Of a stretch of 64,000 bases of DNA, positions 11,279-23,433 are shown in pieces. Source of the stretch: Strongylocentrotus purpuratus (Eukaryota; Echinodermata; Echinoidea; Camarodonta; Strongylocentrotidae). Where the stretch lies: NCBI RefSeq assembly GCF_000002235.5, contig NW_022145555.1, forward strand, positions 359,001 through 423,000. The letters are read 5' to 3'. The stretch's first letter is position 1, and each line of letters begins with the position of its first letter. Under the pieces are notes generated by a model. It did not search any database and was not told the origin of the DNA. It saw only the letters and a list, made by a program, of their open reading frames with translations. A program made the translations under genes and the position numbers.

Positions 11279-14200
11279 TTAGTTTACGTATACGATGCAC
11301 AAACGACGGACACTTTGGAAAGCTGTAATATTATACTCAGTGTAGCTGAGTGTTTCTACATTATCGTAATGGGTCATGATTCCAAGTTTTGCTGGCGCCT
11401 CAAGCCAATAGACTTTCCCATTGAAGATGGCAACATCCCTCGGTTTGAATGTTAAGGAGATCCCTGAATGACCAGGGATCAGCTCGACAGCAGGACCGAT
11501 TTCCCCGCTGGTCGTGGATACGTCCTGATAGAAGGCACGATCTGTCGTACTGCCATCGCAGAACAAGATGCGACCTCCTACGACCATACCGTGAACAGTC
11601 AAAGAAAAGACAAATGAAAAAATTGACACACGACTTTCAAAGAGATGGATGTGAGAATTTGTCCATAAAAGAGACTCATTTTAGGACCTTCTATACCTGT
11701 TTCTATATATTTGTATCAAATTCTGGATCCCTCGGTGGAACAGCGCCACCATGTTGGTGGATGCTGAGCAGGGCCATCCAACCGTTTATCTCGTATGTGT
11801 ACATATTGTGTCATGTTTCGAATATTGTATTTCTCTTTATACGGAAATAAATTCAAATCAAATTCAAATCAAAATTTCCCTTAATTAAATAGCATTGTAA
11901 AGAGAAATTGTCACCAATATTAGAGTCACCTTTATTAGTATTTTCAACAACTGATTTATTTTAAAATCAGATTTCCTTTAATTTTACTTTGAATGTGGGA
12001 TAGAATGTGTTTTCTCCCCTCCCTCCCTAAAGAATTGAATCGAATTGAATTGAATTGAATTGAATTGAATTTGTGAAGGGATGTTTACCCCTACCCCTCC
12101 CTCTGAATTTACGCTTTTGGATTCTATACCTTCTGCGTCGAATGTGAGTCCAGAGAAGTTGTGGATGGCAAGATTTGTGTACACCTCTTCTGTTTCTCCT
12201 GTTCCATCAAGTTTCTTACGATCGATGCCATTTTTTTTGGTCCAGTACAGATAGCTAAAACAAATCCATAAATGCAATCGTTACATAGTTAGAGGGAGGA
12301 TATTTGGATATTTGCACGGGTTACATGTCGCTTTTCCAAAGATTTATCATTTCGAAGGTTCGTATTTCCGAAAATGGACTAGGGTTGATAATTCCGAAAA
12401 TGATATGGAATTCGACATCGTTTTCTCGAAATTACGAACCTCCGTTGTAACAAACCATATTTCATTTTCGAAATTACGAACCTTCGGAATAATGGACCCT
12501 TTTCACTTATGGAATTATAAACCTTTGGATTAATGAACCTCGGATTAATGCAATAAATATACGGAACTATGAACTTTATTTCCCTGGTATATGGGAAATT
12601 CATGTTCTTGAACCTTTGAAAGAATTACCCTTCGGAGTCCGGACGGACGCACCCCTTCCCCGGATCAAATAGAGAGATAGGGAATACTAAAAGGAAAAAT
12701 GATAGAGAGAGAAACAGAAGGAAAAGGGGAAAGGGAGTGTGAAAAGAAGAAACTACACTGATGAACCCTCCCCCCCCCCCCCCCTAGTGCTTTGATGATT
12801 CCAGAAACTTGCAGTACACACTAATACTTAAATGCTAGATGATCAACCTTTTCTGATCAATTCCACAACGTTTCTTTCACAATACAATCGCACGACCAGA
12901 ACTCAACTTTATCTTGAATATGTTCGATTCCCCTCCTCCACTCTCCATCACGCAACCATGGCTCTGGACCTATGTTAACATGTAAGTGTTTTTTTCTTTG
13001 TGTGCCACTGAAACGAAATATCATTGTGCCACTTTTTTTCTTCTAAAATAATTTTTTATCTTCATCTTTTCTCGTACTCTTATATTTCTTACAGAACGTA
13101 TCAATTGCTTTTCCATAAGTGATTTAAGAGTGGATTTCTGGCATATCAGTGTTTGAGGATATGGAGAAATACGTGGCAAATTTACAATTGTTAATCAATA
13201 CCTAATATTTGCACCGATAGACACTCGTGGCACCCCAACGAATTTGCCTAATGGCTAATATGGCCCATCGAAACGTTACTAAAGAAATAGAAGGCAAGTG
13301 AAGTTACAGCCAAACCTGCTTTAGTGACCACCTGTCTAGAAAAACTACATGTCTACAAAGCGGACCACATGTTTTACCCTTGAGAATGGTTTTCTTTGAA
13401 ACACCTACTAAAGGAACCTGTCTACAAAGACCACTTTTCGTGTTTCTCTTAGGCGGTCAGGTCTGACTGTATTAAGTTAAAGGAATTAATATCATGCAAA
13501 CGAATTTAAAGCTTACTTGTTGGCATCATCAGCAACCATGGCTTTGCAGAAAGCTATATCCAGGGCGAAATCCTTGTAATTTCCTACGCGATCGTCATCG
13601 AGAGACAGGGCGCCGATTTTACCTGTCGAGCTAAAGTAGGTAACGAAGAGCATCCGGGACAGTTCTGGGATGTACACATCCAATATGATTCCTGTGCATG
13701 ATTACAGATCTACATGTAAGTGTTATACCAAGGGTGTACAATCTATTTAAAGGGGGTTCCCTCCCGCAAAGGGCATATCCAGGAATGTGTTATTACAGAG
13801 GCCCCTAATACATGTCGTAGGATGGCGGACAGTTTACACCCCCACAAAAATTCTCAGACAGGCGCAACAACAACAAATCAAAGGGAAAAATAATCATACC
13901 CGTGTTTCACGTCAAAAAGATATTGAACATTTTCCTAGGAGGTAGTGGTGGCAGGGGGTGGTTCGCTCAAGCTTGTAGTTGGAACTAGATGTGATTATAT
14001 TTATAAATGCTGAAGACTTGGATACCCCGTCATTATCCTTCCATGTTGTGTATGAGTATAATGGGGGGGGGGGGGGAGAGGGGTTACAGACGTCTATCAA
14101 TCAAAATGATTATAAATATATTAACGTGAGTGAGCTTCGAATCTCGGTCCGATCAGAATCATTTTGTAGGCGAAAAAAAGAGAGCTGAACGTACCATAGA

Positions 14201-14824
14201 AACGAGACCAACTCACATCCCCTCGGTGTTCAGATCAGATGTCCAATTTCCATACATTTTCAAAAAAGAATAATACGTTCAAAAGATATAGTTCAAATTC
14301 TTCCGGTATCACTGGCACTGCATTTGAGACAATTCGTGTTTGTTTGTTTGTGTTTAACGAGTCATTAAAAGCACCTGATATATAAGAGAAATGCAAGTAG
14401 GATGTCATAAAAATTATTTGTATCTGTTCTGCAATGTTGGTGTCTCCAAATTTGATGCATGAAAATGCGTCTAGAACAAAACAACTGCTCAACCAGTTTC
14501 TGCAAATTCGATATCATTTTACTTTTATCCAAAGATTCCCCATCTTGTGTTACCGGTGAAATTCGCCCCTGCAATATTATAAGTAAGCTACATGTTTACC
14601 TGGGCCTTTGGGTACATTCGGAACAGCTTCTGGCGTTTTTCGGATGAGGTCTGTTCGCCAAATATCAGTGCCATTATTGTCGGTCCAGTACAGTGTTTGT
14701 GTTGGGTAATCAAAAACGAAATTCTTTAGTTTAATCTCCAGACTCATGAATGCGGTGAAATTGAGGTCTGGGAGAGCTGACACGAAAATCCTGTCTGCAT
14801 CTGTAACAAACATGAACGGTTCTC
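11279..14824 (-). CDS. Propeller exons of the YWTD protein
   Basis: Four exons (14824-14600, 13691-13517, 12254-12130, 11577-11279) encode six blades in order: FMFVTDADRIFVSAL; TLYWTDNNGTDIWRTDL; RMLFVTYFSSTGKIG; YLYWTKKNGIDRKKLDG; RILFCDGSTTDRAF; KVYWLEAPAKLGIM. Six blades of about 40-45 residues make one complete propeller, so the gene is not truncated at this end. Blades 3, 5 and 6 lack the full YWTD signature. The last acceptor (AG at 11579-11578) has a fair pyrimidine tract. Splitting of blades by introns does not follow blade borders. Confidence 0.8.
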
Positions 14825-17800
14825 CTATAGAAACACAAAGAGAATTTATATGATGATTTGACACTACATTGCACCTGATAAAAATTGTAACACTCACGAT
14901 CGCTATCTGTAAATTAAAAATAAATTGAATGAAACACTGGGTTTATAACAACAACAAAAAAAGTTTTAGGGCATCAAACTTTGATCTAAGTCTATAACAT
15001 ATATGTCTTTATCCCCGTGCCCACACACAACATGTTCAAGGACAGTATCTCGGGGAGGATCTCGCCCCTGATTAGAGGGTTATAGAAATTTATGTTACGA
15101 ATAAGAAAAGGGTTCTCTCTCTATTTCTCCATAGCCATGATAAGCATAATTTCGTCATCTTATCACTCAGTCACAAAATTTTCCAAGATGGTACATTCTT
15201 GGAAAAATTCCACATTGATGGGCCAATGTTCTTTGTCTGTTTTTACCTAAGGTATGCCTATTAGGTTTCAGGTAGCAAAGGCCGGTTCTCCCCCCCCCCC
15301 AAACCCCCTGCCCCCCCCCCCCCAAAAAAAATAAAAAAATAAAAAAAAATAATAATGATAATAATAACAAATAAAAAAATTATGATAACAATAATAATAA
15401 TGACAATTAATTTATTTTTTTTAATAAAAAAATCTTCCACTAGCCTGCAAAACCTTACCTGTCGGTTGGTCGCAGTTTTTGCCTCTGTAATTGCTCGGAC
15501 AACGACATAAGTAGTCAGAGTCGGTCTCAATGCAATCACCGTGCACGCAAGGGTTGCTGATACAATCTAAAAAATACCAAAAATCGAACAAGTAGTTACA
15601 TACCATCTTTCATAATTCTAAAAAGATTCGTTTATAAGTCCGAACGTTCATATTTCCGGAAATGACTTATCTTTTCTCGGAATCACGAACCTTTGAAGTA
15701 ACGAACCCTATTTCATTGTTCGGAATCATGAACCTTCGGAAAAACGTACGTTCAGAAAGGGGGGGGGGGGTTCATAAATTTGGATAATTACAAAGTTCAC
15801 ATAACATTCATTTCTTCAAACTATATACAATCGAATACTGCCAGTACTTTGATGATTCACCCTATGACAACATTTCAACATTATATGATATTAATATTTA
15901 TATTTAGAATGTGTGTGTATTTATGTATGTCTGTCTGTCTTTCTCTGTCCTCTGTCTCTATCGCTTGTAAATTTATCTCAATGCCATGAAACACAGAAGT
16001 TATAGAAGAACGTATCCAAGATGAATACTTTGGTACACTTCTTCCATTGTTCCTTGTAAAACAAACACAAATACAAAACCACAGATCAAATCGAGAATAA
16101 GTTCAGAATTGTTAAAATTCGTGATAATTACCAGGAAGTCTACAGATACTCGCCAATCCTGGAAGGTTTGTCGAAACCCCAAGATATCCAGAGGAGTTTA
16201 CGACCTTTTGAACCAGATCAACTGAAAATCCATTGGCCAGCACCAGCGATGGGCATTTTGGAAATGACCCGTAGCAACTCAGATTACCATGACAACGGCA
16301 TGCTGAAAACAAAAAATAAACGTGTTGTTTCAGTGATCTTCTTATAGAGGATTTAATTTGTTTATTGGTAGTGGAGAGGAACATAATGCCGGGCAGACTT
16401 TTAAAATATTCTCAATGGGATTGAAATGATAATGATTATTGTGATAATAATTAATTTCTAATAAACATTCATATTAAAGGATCTTTAAAATAAACATAAC
16501 ATTAATTACAATACACGGTACAGACTTGATCGAGCTGTTATTATGTTGTATACATATATCCACCAATATTGTGAATGTGCTTATGAACGTAGTATAATAA
16601 GGATGTTAAAATAATATATTGGAGGCAAAATTCATTAATTTTTCATGATAAAACATATTTTCTTCATAACATGACCAGGCGTGGATTCCGAGTCCTGAAT
16701 CAAACCGCTGCCCAACTCCCCTTTTGTCCAGTTGAAATTATAAGCGATCTTCTCGTCTATAAGAACATTTAATAAGTTATCTGTATTATCTCTGTCATAA
16801 TAACATACCTCTAAATGATAAAGCTAGCACGGCGATGATAAAGAAATGAGTTCTATTTCCATCGATTGCCTATGGATGAGAAAGTGAGAAAATCAGTCCA
16901 ATGTCAGTCAGTGATATATAATTAACTACTAAGTCAATTATACCCTTACCCGCCTTCAAGTTTTGTATTTTTGTGAAGTATGATGAAAAATGTATTTGTC
17001 CCGATTCATGTTTTTTGATAATGTAATATATCAAAGCTTACATTCAAAGGTATTCAACAAATGCCCTAATTCAACCCGTTCACCTCTCATTCTTGAGTTA
17101 CGTAAAACACACAAAAAAACATTAAATTCAAAAGGGGTATGAATAATGTAGTTAAAGGGATAGTTGAGTTCTGTTGCAGAGGGCGCTACACAATTTTTTT
17201 GTTGTTGTAAGATAATGAAAAACTGAGTGTCAAATTTGACAGAACGTAATATCTAAATCTGTTCAACTTGTGCACAGAGCTGGTATTCAGGGAAATTTCA
17301 GATATGAAAGCTGTGAGTATTGGAGTGTAAATATTAATAATTTATGTTATGCTGATGACACTGTACTTTGCGCAGAGAATGAAGCAGGGTTACAACATGT
17401 ATTGGATATTGTAAAAGTCAAAAGTGGAGAGTTTGGTCTAAGCATGAATGTCAAGAATCTAAGTCAGTGATTTTTAGTAGAACAGAGAATAAGCCTAGAA
17501 TATGTTTAAAACTCGATGGACATATCATAGAGCAAGTCAGTAATTACATCTACTTAGGACAAAATATCACAGACGATGCCAGATGCGAAGCAGAAATAAA
17601 AAGAAGAATAGAAATTGCTCGGAATACATTTCTGGCCATGAAAGGATTATTCACAAATAGAAAGGTGAAATTTGCGCTTAGGTTGACACTAGTAAACTGT
17701 TATGTATGGTCTGTCCTATTGCATGGAGAGGAAATATGGACAATTAACAAGGCCATGGAAAATAGAATAACATCTTTTGAAATGTGGATCTACAGAAGAA

Positions 17801-18963
17801 TGATGAAAATATCCTGGAAACGAATGAAAACCAACAAAGAGATATTGCACATGGCAGGGCGTAAACAAATTGCACTAGTAGGATTAGTTAAGGAAAGAAA
17901 ATCAAATACTTTGGTCATGTTAAAAGGCACCAAAGCCTCTTAAAGGATGTATAGGAAGGAAGAGTGGAAGAAAGTAGACTTAGAGGGAGACCCAGAATCA
18001 ACTGGGAAGAGAATGTCAAGAACTGGAGTGGACTAAAACTGCAAGAGTGCACCAGAGTGGCAGAAGATAGAGTGAAATGGAGAGAAGTTGCAATCAACCT
18101 CCGAACCGGGAGAAGATACTCAGATAGATAGAAAGAAACACCCCCCCCCCCCCAGATGTATGTAACTCGATAGCAAATACTTTCGATAAATCAACCTATG
18201 GGGCAATTTTAATGGCCTTGTGAAGTATCTATAGAGTGGTGAAGTGTGACGTCATCAAAAATCTATTTTTAGAATTTCTTAATTTTTTCTTTATATTCCG
18301 AAAGAACATCAAAAATAATGTCCAAATGTCGAAAACTAATTGAATATGTTAAGTATTGGCTGAGATATGACCATCTGAATGAATATATGTCCTATGGGAA
18401 CTCAGTGTTATATGCTCTGGCTCCTAACCACTAGGAGCCAGAGCATATAACACTGAGTTCCTATGGGGAGTATATTTATTCAGATGGTCATATCTCAGCC
18501 AATACTTAACATATTCAATTGGTTTCGACATTTCGACATTATTTTTGATGTTCTTTCGGAATATGAAGAAAAAATTGAGAAATTCTAAAAATAGATTTTT
18601 ATGACGTCACAGCTTCGGTACTCTATATTTAGGAAAAGTTGGTAAATCCCAAACCTAATAATAATACCTTAGTGCAACACCAACTCTAACCTTTCATTTT
18701 TGACGAAATAGAGCCCGGAGCAATTGTTCCGATACTTGCCCCTACAACAATTGCTCCGTGCTTTGTTTCATAAAAAGAATAAGGTTACGGTTAGGTTTAT
18801 TTTGTTTCGATAAGGGTTAGGGTTAGGCTTTGGGTTATATAGGTAAAGTGTTTAGGCCAGATTAGAAGTCCGGAATTCTGTTGCTATATTATATTGACCG
18901 CGGAATGATTTTTGTTTTCGCCGGAGCATTGTGTTGTACAACCGAATTGAGTTGACTTGAATA

Positions 18964-19024
<61 letters not shown>

Positions 19025-19382
19025 GTGAGTTCTTGTACAGCGCTCTTGTCTGTCGGACTCGACACTCCTGTTGCTCAACATTATTACCTCAGCTTTAGCA
19101 TTGCTGTCATTATGGCACTGTAGTATTTCAAGGAATTAATTCCTGCCAGGTACATACTTACATCACCTGGGTCGAGTGTGGCAAATTGAGATTTATGTCA
19201 TACTGGAATGAATTGAATTAACTTTAATGCAAAAAACTAGAATAATTTGAATATGGTTGAACCTTTCAAATGAACTTTAATCTAACGGATCTGACATGAT
19301 GTGAAGTGTAATTAATCGAGTTGAATTGGATCGGACTCAAATTAAATTGAACTGAATTAAAATTAAATTAATAACTCACCAT
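11279..19382 (-). CDS. Secreted EGF / LDL-receptor class B (YWTD) propeller protein, 9 coding exons, ~391 aa
   Basis: Coding exons, 5' to 3': 19382-19380 (ATG only), 16869-16809, 16302-16132, 15566-15459, 14906-14898, 14824-14600, 13691-13517, 12254-12130, 11577-11279 (ends TGA/TAA-class stop). All junctions are GT/AG, with phases 0,1,1,1,1,1,2,1. The product has a hydrophobic signal peptide (FFIIAVLALS, residues ~10-19), a 57-residue segment with five Cys beginning CRCHGN, one EGF module with six Cys (~80-112), then six LDL-receptor class B blades to the end. Blade motifs include FMFVTDADRIF, TLYWTDNNGTDIW, YLYWTKKNG and KVYWLEA. Such propellers bind protein ligands outside the cell. No LDLa repeat and no membrane segment are seen, so I infer a secreted protein. 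Start exon is the weakest call; the domain identity is strong. Close paralogue identity unknown. Confidence 0.8.
12345..12640. repeat. GAAGGTTCGTAATTCCGAAA repeat, copy 2
   Basis: Same family as 7975-8220: alternating CGAAGGTTCGTATTTCCG and AATTACGAACCTTCGGAA units, inside an intron of the YWTD gene. Confidence 0.7.
12801..12920 (+). repeat. Partial copy of the GTATAGACCAGTT element
   Basis: Shares GCTAGATGATCAACCTTTTC and the following GAT-ATTCCACAACGTTTC block with 54690-54790, 25690-25760 and, reversed, 21240-21330 and 63900-64000. Only one end is present. Confidence 0.6.
13305..13475. mobile_element. CAGTCAAACCTG MITE, copy 1
   Basis: Begins ACAGCCAAACCTGCTTTAGT and ends CAGGTCTGACTGTA, with repeated ACCACCTGTCTA/GTCTACAAAG inside. 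Sister copies are at 46185-46345, 50675-50850 and 54850-55026. About 170 bases, no coding capacity, within an intron. Confidence 0.7.
14898..14906 (-). CDS. Candidate 9-nt microexon (Asp-Ser-Asp insert)
   Basis: The nine bases ATAGCGATC are preceded by a T-rich tract ending TTTACAG and followed by GTGAGTG, a near-perfect donor. Both neighbours are phase 1, so inclusion adds three residues (Asp-Ser-Asp) and changes the following Gly codon to Arg, while skipping also keeps frame. It lies between the EGF exon and the first blade, 73 bases upstream of the next exon. Transcript support is not available here. Confidence 0.5.
15459..15566 (-). CDS. EGF-like exon of the YWTD protein
   Basis: A 108-base exon with phase 1 at both ends encodes DCISNPCVHGDCIETDSDYL and then CRCPSNYRGKNC: the six-Cys EGF spacing with the final C-x-C-x8-C typical of EGF modules. 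A symmetrical phase-1 exon is the standard mobile module of animal extracellular proteins. A long homopolymer block (C runs and A/T tracts, 15290-15430) sits just downstream in the intron. Confidence 0.85.
15625..15770. repeat. GAAGGTTCGTAATTCCGAAA repeat, copy 3
   Basis: Same short self-complementary units as 7975-8220 and 12345-12640, ending in a G run at 15760-15770. Lies in an intron of the YWTD gene. Confidence 0.6.
17270..18131 (+). pseudogene. Decayed LINE reverse transcriptase, 3' half
   Basis: Frames joined by frameshifts at about 17465 and 17940 read as the end of a non-LTR reverse transcriptase. They include the catalytic-type motif NNLCYADDTVL, then GEFGLSMNVKN, YIYLGQNITDD, VWSVLLHGEEIW, RMMKISWKRM and, in a third frame, RGRPRINWEENVKNW with a final LRTGRRYSDR. 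The 5' part (endonuclease and most of the RT) is missing and the copy is frameshifted, so it is dead. It sits antisense in the first intron of the YWTD gene and is followed at once by a poly-C run. Confidence 0.85.
18229..18628. mobile_element. 400-bp palindromic foldback element
   Basis: Two arms of about 195 bases (18229-18426 and 18432-18628) are near-perfect complements around a 5-base spacer. The ends are TATAGAGT...GTGACGTCAT and ATGACGTCAC...ACTCTATA. No frame of note: a foldback MITE in the first intron of the YWTD gene. Confidence 0.85.
18964..19024. repeat. (AAT)n microsatellite
   Basis: About 20 perfect AAT triplets. It produces a poly-Tyr frame on the minus strand that is not a gene. 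Confidence 0.95.
19130..19195 (-). repeat. SINE-tail fragment
   Basis: Contains GGAATTAATTCCTGCCAGGTA and CACCTGGGTCGAGTGTGGCA, matching in style the tail of the SINE at 40650-40850 (GGTACCTGGTAGGATATATT on the minus strand). A short, diverged fragment. Confidence 0.4.
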
Positions 19383-19577
19383 ATTACTCCCCAAACTGTT
19401 GCCTAAAAACGAGATTACACCTGATGATGGCCTGTTATTATACATGTACCATTAGGAGAAAAGCCTGATGAGAGTTCGTCACAATAAAAAAATATTTGAG
19501 TAGCTCTATCCAAACTTAGAGGTTGTGTGAGAGGGGAAATGAAATGGAGTAAAGCCTCACCATATTATGGTTAGACC

Positions 19578-19735
19578 TGGGGCCCGTTTCACAAAGACAT
19601 TTTTTCAATGACAAATGTCAAAAATCAGTGACAAATCAGCTGATAACCAATCAGAAGCAAGGATTTCAGTAGCTTATAACAAAAACTGTCATTTGACACT
19701 GATGACAAGTTCTGTGAAACGCCCCCCCCCCCCCA
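19578..19735. mobile_element. GGGCCCGTTTCACAAAG MITE, single copy
   Basis: Begins GGGGCCCGTTTCACAAAGAC and ends CTGTGAAACGCCCCC. The interior (CAATGACAAATG, AGCTGATAACCAATCAGAAG, AACTGTCATTTG) matches the three copies at 44190-44615. Confidence 0.8.
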
Positions 19736-21222
19736 GAAAGCTTGACCAAAAGGAATTCTTGCCAATTAATTTGGCTAAAAACAACGACGCCATCAGGAGA
19801 TTGAGGATAGACAAAATAATTTATTATAGAGATGTTGTTCAGTCATCCGAGCGGACAAAGTATTTCCACCTGTGGCGTAGCCCGAGTTTGCCCATCAGGG
19901 GGGGGGGGGCATGCAGTGGAACGTTTGGGGCATATTTAATTTAATCTGTTAAATTTTATCTGTTAAAATCACGCAATTATTCACTTTTTAAATCTATTGC
20001 AACTATTTCATAAACCTGTCTGGTTACAAACAGACACGACCCGTTTAAAATCAATGAATATCGGAGAGGAAATATTATTGCATGTTCATATTTATATATA
20101 TCTTTATATTATATATTTTTACTATGAACTTGAACGAATTTTGAATTTATATCTTGTAATGTCTGATTTCACATGTATTTATTGTAATGTAATTTGTTTA
20201 TCAATTTGTAAAAAGTCACACAATTCAGCCTTCGGGCTGCGAGATGATTTTCAATAAAACAAACCATTTATAATAATTTCTTACTCGCAAAATGACATTC
20301 GGGTTCGAAACCAAGGCGATGCGCTTACTGCCCTTTGGTAAGGCATTAATTCTCATTACCAGGTCTCTCGGAGAGGACCTTAAGACGTCGGTCCTCTGGT
20401 TGCTTACTAACAAGCATTTGTGCTTTCTTAGCAGTCAGGTGAATAACCACCGCTATACAACCACTACAACTACTACATGCGAATTTAAAGGCTACGGATG
20501 AGGGGTGTTGGGGTGTAGCCTACGGGAGTTTGTCAAGGCTCCATATTTTCTCTGCCTATTCCCTTCCTCCCTTCCCTTTTGTTGGTTATGTATTATAACT
20601 CTCGATTGGGAGGCACCTATATACCCCATGTCCCTTGCTGCAACGCCACTGGCACTGACCCGTGCATTCGTTCAATTGAAGTTTTCTTGATGCAGATTAT
20701 TTCATCGTTTTAAGTGACTATGAAAAAAATTAGAGAGTTATCCGCACGAAACGAAGGTTAATTTGATACGTGACAGAGACGCAAATGCGCAGAGTCGTCG
20801 AGGTAGAGGTAGATGTAGAGAGTCGAGGTTTCACTGAGAAGGGTTTTACAATGCACTATTGACCGCTGGTATTGAGAACCCATATGGTTTGTTTTTTTAT
20901 TTGGCCAGATAGTGAAATTAGTTATTGACCTTTCTGGTTTTATTGTTCTTTGTATGCCGGTATACTAAAGAATGATATATATATATATATATATAGGCCT
21001 ATATAACAACAATAACAGGGTCAAGGTATCTCAAAGAATGCGCTATTGACCACTGGCATAGGGTATTGACAGTTCGTAGGTTTAAGGCAGGAGAGTGAAC
21101 GTAGTAATTGACTTTTCTTTGTTCTTCATTCTTAGACTGAGAGTACTAACGGACGGTAGGTCAAGGTGTTTAGTGAAGGGATCATCAAATAAATGGAAAT
21201 GGTACATCGTGGGTTCTTTCGA
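19736..21222. other. No gene seen
   Basis: Intergenic sequence. A G run occurs at 19900-19909 and a (TA)n tract at 20980-20994. No exon, RNA gene or conserved frame was recognised. Confidence 0.4.
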
Positions 21223-21625
21223 TTGGAGAGAAGTGAAGTATAAAGACCAGTTATGGCCATGCGATAACATTGTGAAAGAAACGTTGTGGATTCGATCAGG
21301 TTGATCATCTAGCATATAAGTATTGGTGTGTACTGCAAGGTTCTGGAATCATCAAAATGATAAGAAATTTGGCCCAGTCTTGGTAAAGTTACAAGCACTA
21401 TGGGACTACGCACCAGGTGCGCGACATGTGCGAGATATATATCAGGTCCAAATAGATATAATAATTTACCAAATATATCAATTTGTAGGCGGTTTCTCGG
21501 CAAAATTTATACCGTAACGTATTAGTCAAAACATATTCTTTCACATGATTGGTAATAAGAGCTTCCATTTCATTTTTTGAGAGGGGGGGGGGGGGGCTTT
21601 CCAAAACTGGTCTTTACCTTTAACC
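21223..21625 (-). mobile_element. GTATAGACCAGTT element, reversed copy
   Basis: Reversed relative of 54447-54797: shares the AACGTTGTGGA, GGTTGATCATCTAGCATATA, GGCCCAGTCTTGGTAAAGTT and CAAAACTGGTCTTTACCTTT blocks, with a G run near 21584-21595 next to one end. Confidence 0.7.
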
Positions 21626-22919
21626 GTATGGATCGATGCAGTTGGTTTAGTCTATTCCGATTTGATATGAAATCGAAAAACAAAAAAAACTTTGAACGTG
21701 GATTAGGGCATCCAAACAGTTAATTCCCCTTGTTATATTTGGGTATTGTTCAGTTTTGGCAGAAATATTTTTTCAAATATATACCGTCACTACGTCATTC
21801 ACTCATTTAATATCTTTCCTCCCCCACCCCCACCCCCTTCCATGCATATTCATCGGTATTCATAGACTAACGTCATTGCCTATTCAATGTCTATATTGTT
21901 TAGTTTTCATACCTTTTTCAATACCGTCGCTACGTCCTTCACCCATTAATAATAGCGCCTTTTCGACATCGTAAGCAGAGCGTGAAGGGGCTCGTAATTG
22001 GACACTTGTCTCTCCATTGACTTTCCTTGTTGACTCAGTTTTGTTTTAATATCTCGAATGATAACACTGATTGCCCTATTGATTGACCTTACCCCCCCCC
22101 CCCCCCTCCCCACCCCAACGAAACGAAATATCGATCGGCCAAATTTTGAGACACACAACAAAAATGTGCTCTTAAACCCCTCCCCCCCCCCCCCGCTTAT
22201 TCAGCGGCTGGCTGAGTCGTTACCAATTTTTCGGCGTGATTTTTAAATTTTAACCCCCCCCCCCTCGAAAAAAATCATGCGTACGCGCCTGGATAACCCT
22301 ATGGATGAATCAGTCCGTTACGATCGAAATAGAACATTTAATTTGGTTTCGTATCAATTAAGGTAACCAAACGAAACTAAAAAGTTGATAAGCAGATTTC
22401 ATAATTATTTTGAGGACAAGGGTCACCTCTATTTTTGATTAAAGTAACGTAAATGTTTTGCCTCTAAGTCTGAGGTGAGGCTTTCTAACAGCCCACTCAG
22501 CCCCCCCCCCCTTCCTTTTTCTCCCTCTCTGTACTCAAAACTCACATCTTAATTCAGACATTTAAATGCTAACTTTATTGGAGGAGCTCGCGCCTTTTAA
22601 TGTTTTTTTAAATAGATATATGGCGCCATAGAAATGCTGTGAATCATCATCATCATCATCATCTGTCTCTGTCTCTCTCTCTGTCTCTCTCTCTCTCTAT
22701 CTATTATATATCGCTATTTTGATATATCTGCACATACCCCCTCCCAAATCTCTCTCTCTCTCTCTCCCTCCATATCTATCTATCTCCATCTAACTATATA
22801 CCCCCCTCTCTCTCTCGATCGCTATCTTGATCTATCTACACAACCCCCTCCCAAATCTCTCTCTCTCCCTCCCTATATATCTCTATATCTATCTATCTCC
22901 ATCTAACTGTATATCCACC

Positions 22920-22967
<48 letters not shown>

Positions 22968-23433
22968 AAATAATTGTTATTTCTCTCCCTGTCCCATTTA
23001 TCCTTCACTGTATCAATACAATGAAGATCATGACATGGCCCCGTCTAAAGAGGTTTGGATGTAATTAATGTTTTGGTTGGCTCGCCCGCTTGCCGCCTCG
23101 CTGTCCCCGTCTTTACGAATTATATATTTTAATGCCCTGCATTTTCCAGTAAAATGGAAGTGTCCTGGGCTATTGTATATTCTACTGTTGTGCAAGTTTG
23201 AACAATAAAGTGAAACAATCGTAACCATGCATGTCTAAGACCTCCAAAAGTGTTTACGACTTTTTCTGCCACTTTTAGTTTTTATCTGTTATTTCTTTTT
23301 CCTTCCTCATTAAAGGAGAACCAACCCCAAAGAATAATTTTATTTGTTGTGAGAGATTTATTGCACTCTTGCCCATTAATCTACAAGATTCCCCACCAAT
23401 TTAGTGTATCAGAAAGGCATACAGCCAGCAAGA
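21626..23433. repeat. Low-complexity intergenic region
   Basis: Contains poly-C runs (about 22090-22106, 22182-22194, 22254-22264, 22501-22511), a CATCATCAT tract at 22648 and long CT/TATC simple repeats at 22660-22970. No gene found. Confidence 0.6.

Noticed and set aside
18808..18840. Telomere-like AGGGTTAGGGTTAGG
   Set aside because: Only two or three TTAGGG-like units inside otherwise ordinary repeat sequence; too short for an interstitial telomere array.
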